Origin: Erodium maritimum
Lineage: Eukaryota > Streptophyta > Magnoliopsida > Geraniales > Geraniaceae
Assembly (NCBI GenBank): GCA_963921825.1
Contig: OY997588.1
Coordinates: 62,144,617-62,208,616 of the forward strand
Direction: 5' to 3'
DNA length: 64,000 nucleotides
How positions within the stretch are numbered: the stretch's first letter is position 1; each line of letters begins with the position of its first letter. Shown here piece by piece: positions 34,693-44,613 of this stretch. The notes under the pieces are model-generated. The model did not search any database and was not told the origin of the DNA. It was given only the letters and a program-made list of their open reading frames with translations. The position numbers were made by a program, and so were the translations under genes.

Positions 34693-35715
34693 TGTTGGGT
34701 CTCGAGGTAGGGTTGGAGATGAACCAACTCGCAGCGGAAAATCAATGAAAACTAAGAGACAATTAAAACCATGAAACAACTAACAAAGAATGGATTAACA
34801 AGAGAAAAATTCAGCACTAGTTCTTACCAAAACAAGAACACCGGTTAACGAATGATTGGCTTGAGTCTCCAAGACGCCTACGTATCCACATGGGAATCAA
34901 AGCCACGTAGTTCTTCTCTTTGAGGACTCAAGAACACAAACATGGAGGTGGAAACTAGCCAAACCCGAAATGGCCATGGAAGAGGGAGAGAAAATGTGTT
35001 TCCTATTCTTGTCTTGTGTTTGTTATGTTGAAAAAAGATGACTTAAACATAACAAAACCCATACTTGTCCAACTAAAGGCATGGGACAAGTATGGTGTCA
35101 AGTAAGGTGTAAATAGGACAAAGTATGGCAAGACAAGATTGGGTTAGGTGGTGAATCACCAACACCTTAATCCTTGTCTTGCTTACTTAGTACTAATTAA
35201 TCAAGACTTGATTAATTAGTTCCATGGGCCTTGGTTGCATGGGCCTTTCATGGGCCTCTTGGAACATGGCCCGTGGCCATTTCCAACGAGGTCCCGTGAT
35301 TCGCTCATCGCCTCCATGCCTTCCATACCGGAAATGTCCAACATTATCCGACGCGATCAATCCCAAGACTCCAAGCCTTGTCTCGATCTGTGAAGTCATA
35401 TTCAGGGCGGGTCGTCCAATATCATGTCCCACATGATATCTATGATCAGACTCCGGAATCCCATTCTAATGACTAACAGAACGTAAGCCATAAAGAGCCA
35501 TCTTTCATACTAGTCGCTTCTAGTGAAGCTTTGTTGACTAGGGACCCATCGAGTGTGATCTATCTCGATCTATGGTTCTATTCGCATGGTGGGCATAGAT
35601 CAGAGCACACATCGATATATTACTCCAACACATAAGTAATATAAAGCCGCTTTAATTTTATTGCTAACGATGATATATACATTTGGACATTTAGGATTGA
35701 ACTACGGGCACTAAG
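34693..35715 (-). repeat. Copia LTR D, internally deleted
   Basis: Matches LTR A except for a missing block corresponding to about 4245-4905 of LTR A. The break reads CTCGATCTGTGAAGTC then ATATTCAGGGCGGG. Confidence 0.9.
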
Positions 35716-37012
35716 TAGGTGCTCCGCTAATGCGCACGACACCCACATATGTCGTCCAAACCTACTACCCCGCTTCCCCATGGATGCTCCGCTAATGCGC
35801 ACGACACCCACATATGTCGTCCAAACCTACTACCCCGCTTCCCTATGGATGCTCCGCTAATGCGCACGACACCCATAGGACAGGGAGGTAGTAAGGTGTT
35901 GATGATTGGGAGGTACCGGACAAGACCCGCTTTTACTTGTCCAGTTGTGTTCAAAACTTTGGCACATCCTAGATGCGATGAGCACATCAACTACATTCCA
36001 AATGCAATGATGCCTCAAATTACATCCAATGTAATTCTTCCTTTAAACCCGTCAACTACATCCAATGCAATGACGGTTCTAAGGGTTCACACACAAGGAT
36101 TAAAATTCCAATTTTATCTTTGCATGTGAGGTGATATGCTCGGTAAATAAAGTTAAGCATGCAATTCTAAAACACATAGAATTAATCATGCAGAAACTAA
36201 ACCAAGCATAAAGCGATAAATGTGCACATAATAGCCCCCTAAACTAACTCCCACTAGCTTCTTGAGCTCCACCGACTCCAAGCCGATGCCAACACCCGAA
36301 AAGCCACCAAATGACCTTTTCGCCCTTTCTTCGTCTTGAGTAAAATATTACAATTTAATACATGACTCGCAGGTCGGGAATAAATAAATATTACAAACAA
36401 GTGGTTCGACGACCACACCTTGAAAGAATAATTACACGTTAACTCTAACGGCTCGCAGGCCGTGAAAAGCGATAAATAATTAAATTGAGCTCGGGGCTAT
36501 TATGTACACCATGCCAACATCACATCACACATCGTGTTATCAAACAAGAATGTTATCAAACATCATGTGATTTTCCGGTTTTAATTAATAGCCAAGTTTC
36601 GAAATTTTTTGATGCTCGGTTTATCGAAATCGTTCAAAAATGAAACTTTTGAACATTTGATCTTCGAGTTCATCATGACGGTTCCAAACTCGTCATAACT
36701 AACAAAACGGTTTAGCCTTGGCATATCAACCATCCAATGGTCATGCTTGGCCTAGCTCCGTCCAACGGAGCCCCGTTCGGTCCCGGTTTCGGCTCCCCGA
36801 GAGTCCCGCTCCCGAGACCCGAAAAATCAAATTTTTTTCAAAATTTCCAGATTTGAAATAATTTTCAAAAATTCATTTTACATGCATTAAATCCATAAAC
36901 AATAATTTAAAACATGTTATCAAACAATTTAGCAAAACAACATGCCAAAAACGAAACTTTCAAGCAAAACCGAAACTTTGAACACCGTCTTGTGAATCCC
37001 GAAGGTAGCACG

Positions 37013-37025
37013 GCTCTGATACCAC
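37013..37025 (-). other. Primer binding site of copia element 2
   Basis: Identical to the PBS of element 1, adjoining the CAACA end of LTR E. Confidence 0.93.
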
Positions 37026-38713
37026 TGTTGGGTCTCGAGGTAAGGTTGGAGATGAACCAACTCGCAGCGGAAAATCAATGAAAACCAAGAGACGATTAAA
37101 ACCATGAAACAACTAACAAAGAATGGATTCACAAGAGAAAATTTCAGCACTAGTTCTTACCAAAACAAGAACACCGGGTAACGAATGATTGGCTTGAGTC
37201 TCCAAGACGCCTACGTATCCACATGGGAATCAAAGCCACGTAGTTCTTCTCTTTGAGGACTCAAGAACACAAAAATGGAGGAGGAAACTAGCCAAACTCG
37301 AAATGGCCATGGAAGAGGGAGAGAAAATATGTTTCCTATTCTTGTCTAGTGTTTGTTATGTTGAAAAAAGATGACTTAAACATAACAAAACCCATACTTG
37401 TCCAACTAAAGGCATGGGACAAGTATGGTGTCAAGTAAGGTGTAAATAGGACAAAGTATGGCAAGACAAGATTGGGTTAGGTGGTGAATCACCAACACCT
37501 TAATCCTTGTCTTGCTTACTTAGTACTAATTAATCAAGACTTGATTAATTAGTTCCATGGGCCTTGGTTGCATGGGCCTTTCATGGGCCTCTTGGAACAT
37601 GGCCCGTGGCCATTTCCAACGAGGTCCCGTGATTCGCTCATCGCCCCCATGCCTTCCATACCGGAAATGTCCAACATTATCCGACGTGATCAATCCCAAG
37701 ACTCCAAGCCTTGTCTCGATCCGTAAAGTCCTATTCACTTACGGGCACATGACCCAAAACCCAGTTTTGGTCATGTCCCGAGAAAACTCCCTTTTGGCCA
37801 TTCTCCATAAATGTGTCAATGAGTTTCATCCTCCGGTGTGACCCTTAGGTTTATGCATGTCAATAGATCAACGTAAAATCCCATTTTACTTGATCCTATT
37901 TAAGTGGAAACTAACGAGACTTTAGTATTGCCTGACACTACATAACGAATCGACCCTGCCAATTCTAACCTTTCCGTCGTCCCTGTCATTATCCTTTTAT
38001 CTCCGGTATCCTGATTGAGATAAGGCATAGAGCCGTCATCCTTATTATTCTCAATCACCGTTCCTTGATATGTGAGATGACTGAAGATATGATACCCAAT
38101 ATCATGTGCATGGCCATGCTATTCTTCCAGTCACTCTCGATCAAGCGGCCGAGAACCGATATCTTTCCCATACCTTAGTATGAGGGATAAATCCCTTAGC
38201 CGTCTTTCGTGTCACTCATGTAGCCCGTCCCCAAGCCAATCCTGGCCGTTATGGAAGCCCTGTTACGGACAACGTTAGGCTCAGGTCAAACTCAGTTGTT
38301 GACTACATAGCGATCACAAAGACTCCTTGGTCTAAGGATACATGACAAGCTACAACACTGAATATGTTCATGACTTAATCTATGGCACATATTCAGGGCG
38401 GGTCGTCCAATATCATGTCCCACATGATATCTATGATCAGACTCCGGAATCTCATTCCAATGACTAACAGAACGTAAGCCATAAAGAGCCATCTTTCATA
38501 CTAGTCGCTTCTAGTGAAGCTTTGTTGACTAGGGACCCATCGAGTGTGATCTATCTCGATCTATGGTTCTATTCGCATGGTGGGCATAGATCATAGCACA
38601 CGTCGATATATTACTCCAACACATAAGTAATATAAAGCCGCTTTAATTTTATTGCTAACGATGATATATACATTTGGACATTTAGGATTGAACTACGGGC
38701 ACTAAGACTAACA
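37026..38713 (-). repeat. Copia LTR E, 1688 bp
   Basis: Full-length LTR with TG..CA ends, same length as LTR A, with only scattered substitutions seen by eye (for example CAATTAG to CGATTAA at 37093). Confidence 0.92.
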
Positions 38714-39035
38714 AGTACCTCACCATTAATTCTTTAATAACTATTAAATTTCATTTTTATTGAACGAAGGGTGCAATATTATTGATTGAAGAGATTAAAT
38801 AGGTGTGTATCGAGGAATAAGTTCCCCGGCCACGAGAATAAGGTCAGAATAGTTGAACAACGGTTCTCTAAACCTTTTAGTATCATAACCGACATAAGCG
38901 GTATTGTGATGCCTCATAGGCCATGATAGAAGACGGAGATGAGGAATAGGAAACCGGAGATCTTGAGGGACCTCAACGGTAATAGTGAAGGGGGGAGGTA
39001 GCATATCGTACATGGACCCCTCCCAGGAGACTGAA
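38714..39035 (-). pseudogene. R1 repeat, copy 2
   Basis: Minus-strand frame WEGSMYDMLPPPFTITVEVP, then QDLRFPIPHLRLLSWPMRH, parallel to R1 copy 1. The tail TTGCACCCTTCGTTCAATAA corresponds to TTTGCACCTTTTGTTCAAGA of copy 1. Its 5' end abuts LINE-A ORF2 at 39035, interrupting FYMSIFQ of the RT C-terminal region, as a 5'-truncated retroposon inserted into the LINE would. Confidence 0.5.
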
Positions 39036-40765
39036 AAATACTCATATAGAACACATGTAAAGCAGCCAAAGTAGACTTAATGAGTACACCACGACCGTCT
39101 AGATTAAGGTGCTTGGCCTTCCAACCATTAAGGTAACTCCGGACTCGAACAAAAACCGACTCCCAAAAAGCAATTCTTCTAGGGCTAAGACCCAACTGAA
39201 AGCCCAACTAAGGTAATGGCAGATCACTAACCTCACAACCCATAATGGACGAAATAAGATCCTCAGATAAGACTGAACCATTTAAATGTACCGCTTTCTA
39301 TTTTGCATAATTGATGTTTAAGCCCGAAATATCTTGAAAAAGGTCCAAAACATATCTCAAATTTCTCAGAGCCGACTCCTCACCTTTAATAAATAAAATG
39401 GTGTCATCCGCGAACTGTAAGTGGGAGACTTCCAGTCCATTTCTTCCCACTACCACCCCGTGGAAATCATCACCACGAATACCATCCATGAACATTTGAT
39501 GCAAACCCTCCTCCGTTGCTATAAGAAATAAGAATGGGGATAAAAGGCACCCCTGCCGGATCCCATTTTCGGTCACAAAATCAGCACTCGGCGACCCATT
39601 GATTAATAATGAAAGATTGGCTCGAAAACTACTAGCCACCCACATTCTCCATTGAGAATTAAACCCCATAATACGCATCACATCAAAAAGTTAAGACCAA
39701 CTAACCTTGTCGTAGGCCTTTTCAAAATCTAGCATCAGTATAACTGATTCCACCCTTGTTTTTTTAACTGCATGAATCAGCTCAGAAGCAATAAGAACAC
39801 CGTCTACTAACTGCCGCCCTGCTATGAACCCACCCTGAGTATCATTAATTAAGTCTGGTAACACTTGGCCCCGATATCAAACTGATCGGTCTGAATTCTT
39901 CTAAAGAAACCGGGTTCAGAACTTTGGGAATCAACACCATAAAAGTTGAGCTTAAACCCTTACCAAAGATCCCCGAACTATGAAATTCTTCTGCAAACCT
40001 GATCACATCAACTTTAATCACTTCCAAACAAGTTTTAAAGAACAATAAAGAATACCCATCCGGTTCTGGCGCCTTATTACTCCCACAATCAGATATTGCC
40101 TTAAAAATTTCCTCAGGTAAAAAAGAAGCCTCAAGGCCGGTAGCCTAGATATCAGACAATCGCTTAAACTGGAAAACCGGTATTTCAAAAGGAGCTTCAG
40201 GAGGTTTTGCGAACCTTTCTCTAAAGTGGATGACCGCTTGATTCTTAATGAGATCCGGGTCACTGATCACAGCGTCCCCCACCTGGATTTGAGCTATTTT
40301 CTTCGAAACAACATTAAAATTTGCCACCTTATGATAAAATTTAGAACATTGATCACCTTCCAAATGCCACTTGATTCTTGCCTTTTGTCCCCAAGTTTTT
40401 GCCAGTATCTTATGTTTCTCGATCAAGGAGACCTTTAAAAGGGAGCGCTGAATGCATTCAACATCAGAAAGAGCTCTTGAATAAATAAATTTATCCATTC
40501 TGTCAACCTCGGAATTTAAATAAAAAATCTCCTTATCAACCCTTCCGAAGACCTCATTATTCCACTTTTGCAATTCTTTTCTCAAACAATTCAGTTTCTT
40601 CCACAAAATGTAACTCGGAGCACCTTGAACAACAAAACCAGCCCATTTAACTGCCACAAAATCATAAAAATTGGGATGAGTAGTCCAAACATTCAAGAAA
40701 CGTAGTGGCTTTGGTCCCCAATTAATTTCTTGGGATTCCAGTACCACCGGTTTGTGATCAGATAA
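39036..40765 (-). pseudogene. LINE-A ORF2, reverse transcriptase part
   Basis: From 40747 down: WGQKARIKWHLEGDQCSKFY (the pre-RT linker), FMVLIPKVLNPVSLEEFRPI (RT start, 39960-39890), NGIRQGCLLSPFLFLIATE and EVSHLQFADDTILFI (39681-39298), with the catalytic FADD box intact. Then NLDGRGVLIKSTLAALHVFY (39130-39040). Frames break at about 40145, 39845 and 39690. In L1 retrotransposition this enzyme primes reverse transcription at the nicked target. The copy ends at the R1 insertion. Confidence 0.87.
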
Positions 40766-41424
40766 CTATCTTGGCAAAGTCCTTTGAGTCAAACCGGGTA
40801 TACACGATAAAAGCCCCGAAGAGATTAAAAATCTATCAATATGGGAAGCCTTAGATGTTGGTCGATACCAAGTAAACTTGCTTCCAACCAACGGAATATC
40901 ACATAATGCCAACTCAAAAATAAAGTCCTGGAAGGCTTCACTATCATTCACCGAAAAATCACAATTATCTCTTTCTTCTCTAACACATACAATGTTAAAA
41001 TCACCATCCAATAATAAGCAATTAGTAAAATTAGGAAATGCGGCACTAACTTCCCCCACAGCTCAATCCGTGCTTCACTCAGACATGGCGCATAAACATT
41101 TAAAATAGTCAACGGTAAGGAATCCGATAAAAGAGTACCTTGCCAGACTAGCTTGTTATCAATAACATTCGTAGAAATAACCAAAAAAACAGCCTCCTTC
41201 CACACTGTTAGTACTCCACCGGATGCACCATCCGATGGAATAAAGGCTGAGAGCCAACCCCAAGCAAAACCGCAACTTCGCAGAATAAAAAGTGGCGTGT
41301 CATCTCGTTTAGTTTCCTGAAACAACACCATATCCGGGTTTTGCTTAGAAAGAGCAACCCGTATACTTTGTCTCTTTTGGATGGCATTCATCCCCTTCAC
41401 GTTCCAGGAGATGAATTTCACCAT
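40766..41424 (-). pseudogene. LINE-A ORF2, APE-type endonuclease
   Basis: Starts MVKFISWNVKGMNAIQKRQS at 41424, the start motif of the exonuclease-endonuclease-phosphatase fold, then VLFQETKRDD (catalytic E), GGVLTVWKEAV, LNVYAPC and, after a frameshift at about 41000, LLDGDFNIVCVREER (GDFN) and GSKFTWYRPTSKASHIDRFL. These are the plant L1 endonuclease motifs. The frame ends with a stop before the RT part. Confidence 0.9.
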
Positions 41425-43049
41425 TACGAAGGGAGCTAAAAAGGTAAAGAAGCAGGGAGAGAATCCCCCACTTCTTCCTCCTCTTCCGAGTAGAAACCCT
41501 TAGAATCGTCTTGGAACTCCGGATCAAGAGAATCTCCTAACTCGAATTGAGAGCTTCTATTTGTTCCCCTGTAACATCATGCTTTGCCAACGCCTTCTGA
41601 CTGACAGCCTTAATTTGGTTCCACTTTTGATCCCTAGACGACTTGTCTCTACTCAGAGATCGATTCTTAGCTGAATATGAACGAAAAACAGTAGGTGAAA
41701 TCTGTTTAATGAAACGTCTACCCCTTGAGACCCTAGCCCGTGTACCTTGTGGACCAAGTAAACTAGTAGACGGGCTCGGGCTTAGCAGCTTAAACGTGTA
41801 AGAATTTTTTCTTGCAGGAGTTGCTGTTTCCTATACCAACACATCTTTCCCTTTATGTATATCACGGCTTCTTGGAGGTGGAAAATCAGAGAAGTCTTGT
41901 AGCCTTAAAACTCCAACTTGATATAAATTCTCGACTTCTCTCTTGGGCACACTACTGGCTTCAATATTCTGTAAATAAATAGGAAACACCTTACCTTCCA
42001 AAATCAATTGTCTGGAAGCAGATATCATGTTCGGCTCACTCTTCACCAGGAAGTAGTTACAAGCAAGTTCCACTGAAGCTTCACCCCTCAAAGCCAAAAT
42101 AAAAGACCCAACCGAGCTTCCTAAAGCAATGAAAGTGTTCATACACCAACCTGACATAGGGATTCCAGACACTTTGAACGAGGAGAAACAACCCTCAGTA
42201 TTTAGCCAATCAGTTGCCCTATCGAACATTAAAAAATTCTCCTTGCTCCAACACCAATTAGAATTAAGAATACTAGACAAAACCTCACTATCAGCTGAGA
42301 GGAACGAGAAAATTCTACTGCCAAGGCACCTGATTTGGACGTCCAAATTCACTTCTCTACTGATTATTTGTTTCAGCCCCTCCACAGAAAAATTAGAGCT
42401 AGCAACTCCCATAATACTTGACTCAACCCAAGGAGATAAGTGGCTTGATTTTCCCCCCAATACCTTACGGTTGCTGGAAGAAAGATTCGAATTTTCAGAT
42501 GAACCTATCTTCTCTTTCTTTGGAAATTTGGGTCTCCAAACCTGCTCCACATTAAGCCTCCCCAATTGTTTGCTCATATTTTCAGGTCAAGCTTTGGACA
42601 CAAAGACCTTTTACTTCTCCCAAATAAAACCATTGTAGGAATTGATTACACGAGCTGCTTCTTCCTTGGAATTGACTGACACAAAACCGCAAAAACGCCC
42701 ACCATTTTTGTCTTTTGCTCACAAAAACTTTGGAGACAGTAGTGATCTTCTCCAGCCAAGACCTTAATTTCAATCGGTTTGTACCCGGAGGTAAATTGCA
42801 AAGAAAAAGTTTAACATTCTCCTTTGCAATTGAGGATTTACCTTGGATATAATTTGGCAAAAACTCATTAGCCTTCTCTTGGACAGAATCAATAGGCAAA
42901 ATTGAGGAACCCAAAACCGCCGTATCTGCTGGACCTTGCTTCTCCCGGCCCAGATTGGATTGTGTTCTGATCGAAACTTGAGCTGAGCCTTCCAACCTAC
43001 AAATCACGGAAGCAAACTTTGGTACCCACATCACCTTCCCTTCAATCAC
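41425..43049 (-). pseudogene. LINE-A ORF1 with RRM-like domain
   Basis: 43049-42582 includes VKLFLCNLPPGTNRLKLRSW and VSKVFVSKRQKWWAFLRF, arranged like RNP2 and RNP1 of an RNA recognition motif. 42577-41831 continues with FSSFKVSGIPMSGWCMNTFI and ALGSSVGSFI, the conserved downstream domain of plant LINE ORF1, and a basic tail up to 41500. RRM-bearing ORF1 instead of a zinc-knuckle type is the hallmark of the BNR/RRM branch of plant L1 elements. ORF1 would coat the RNA. Frameshifts are present at about 42580 and beyond 41831. Confidence 0.75.
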
Positions 43050-43654
43050 TCTCTCTCGGAATTCAATCGTAGGGCCTGGCTACACCTATCAAACCTTAAA
43101 AGATAATTACTAAACTAACTATCACCAATTATCACCGGGCTACACCTATCAATTTTATTTGTATGAGAGATACCCTAACTATTATAAAGTTTCACTTTAC
43201 CTATTTATGTCCATTATTGGACAGGACAAAAATCATGTGCGAAGCACATGATTTTAATTTTACAAAAAACGACAAAGCTGCCCCTTTTAACTTCTCTTTT
43301 TTTGAGAAGAACAGATACTGACTTCTCCTTTCTTCCTTTGACTTTTTAATTCCTTTTCTTTCTTAATTTTGTTTTATTTATCTCTTTTTATTTCCCTTAA
43401 CTTTTCATTTCTCTCATTCTTTCACATCATTTTCATTTCTCTTTTTCTAAAAAATATTTATAATATAAGAAATTGTCCTTGGTATGGTTTCTTCGGTCTC
43501 ATGGTTTTTAGGGTTCTGCCGACTTTTTGGAGACGTACAGAGGACGACATCGGCACAGCTCAGTCCGACAAGTGGTTGAACAGGTCTTTGTGTGTTAATC
43601 AAGGTGCAATAGGTGTGTGGGATGGACGACATCCAGGAAAGGCTGTAGGGGGTC
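43050..43654. other. Noncoding spacer with a strong hairpin
   Basis: Contains twice the phrase GGGCTACACCTATCAA/GGCTACACCTATCAAA (43076, 43138), a perfect hairpin at 43229-43255 and an AT-rich pyrimidine tract to 43450. No gene. Confidence 0.6.
43229..43255. other. Perfect 12-bp hairpin with GAA loop
   Basis: AAAATCATGTGC, loop GAA, GCACATGATTTT. The centre is GCGAAGC, known as an unusually stable DNA mini-hairpin. Could be the subterminal hairpin of a Helitron-like element, but no CTRR end follows. Confidence 0.85.
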
Positions 43655-44250
43655 ATGATAGCTAATGACGATGAGGAAACGCTTGTCCTAGAAGAGTTGC
43701 TAAACCTGGGGGACGATAAATATCGTGTAGGGCTGGCGGCTAAAGTTCTGAGTAACAAACCCTGTAAGACATTGGTGTTCTGTTCGGTGATGAGGAATGT
43801 TTGGGGTTTTAGGAAGTTAGTGACGCAAACAGTAAGGCCTGATATTGCAGACTTCTTCTTCAAAAATGAATGTGATAGGGAGAAGGTGCTTGAAATGGAG
43901 CCATGGGGATTCAATAAGGCCTTGGTGGCCTTACAAGTTGTAAACATTGATTAGAAAATTGATGAGATGCAGTTAAAATATATAGGAGTTTGGATACATG
44001 CCTCCAACCTATCGTTCAATAGTCAGAAATAAGATTGGTGAAGTACTGGAGGTTGATTTTGATGAGGACGGAGGGTGTGGGAGAACTACAATGAAGCTTT
44101 GGATAGGAGTTAAGGGGACAACAAAAGACATACTGATTTTTTCTACTCACGTAGCCGAATGAGCCACACGTCTAAGGAGTGTCGAATTTTGGTGGAAGAA
44201 CGACTTAAAGCGTTGAAACGGTTTGGGGCACACATGAAAAAATCCTCCCT
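43655..44250 (+). pseudogene. LINE ORF1 fragment with DUF4283-like domain
   Basis: Plus-strand frame with DEETLVLEELLNLGDDKYRV, KVLSNKPCKTLVFCSVMRNV then WGFRK, DIADFFFKNECDREKVLEME and PWGFNKALVAL, the DUF4283 pattern found in zinc-knuckle-type plant LINE ORF1. After an in-frame stop at 43952 it continues with LKYIGVWIHASNLSFN and IGEVLEVDFDEDGGCGRTTM, the usual next segment. The zinc knuckle is missing, and stops and frameshifts follow. It is on the strand opposite LINE-A and LINE-B and of a different ORF1 type from LINE-A. Confidence 0.75.
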
Positions 44251-44613
44251 CTTTTTCAGTCCAGAGGGAGGGTTCGTTATTTCTAGGTGTCTAGCCATTT
44301 GAACACATTTAGCTATTGGGAATGGGCCTCGGTAACAACACTCAATATTTTTCATCCAAATAATGGGGACGTACTTGTATATCCTCAACGAGAAACTTCT
44401 AGACCATGCGAAACGGTTTTTTGTATTATTCCGGGAGTTCTACCAAGGTTCTACCCCTTCTAAGAGACTGTCAAAGAATTAATCTTTGACCGGACTCAGT
44501 TGATCCACTATATGCGGTTCTATTGTCACTGTGTCCCCCACACTCAACATGATACTCATCCTAGAACCGTACCGAGACGGGTAATGTGCAAAAAAATTAA
44601 AATCCGACAACGA
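44251..44613. other. No gene seen
   Basis: Degenerate continuation of the LINE fragment or intergenic sequence. Confidence 0.4.

Larger units (their letters stand above)
34693..38713 (-). mobile_element. Ty1/copia element 2, internally deleted
   Basis: Same family and orientation as element 1. 5' LTR E (37026-38713, full 1688 bp), PBS GTGGTATCAGAGC (37013-37025), leader only (35716-37012), then directly 3' LTR D (34693-35715). All of gag and pol is gone. LTR D lacks about 660 bp in the middle (join near 35398) and its ACTAACA start, where CACTAAG is fused to leader sequence GTGCTCCGC. The flanking 5-mers do not match (CCCCA left, AGTAC right), so no target-site duplication remains. Confidence 0.9.
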
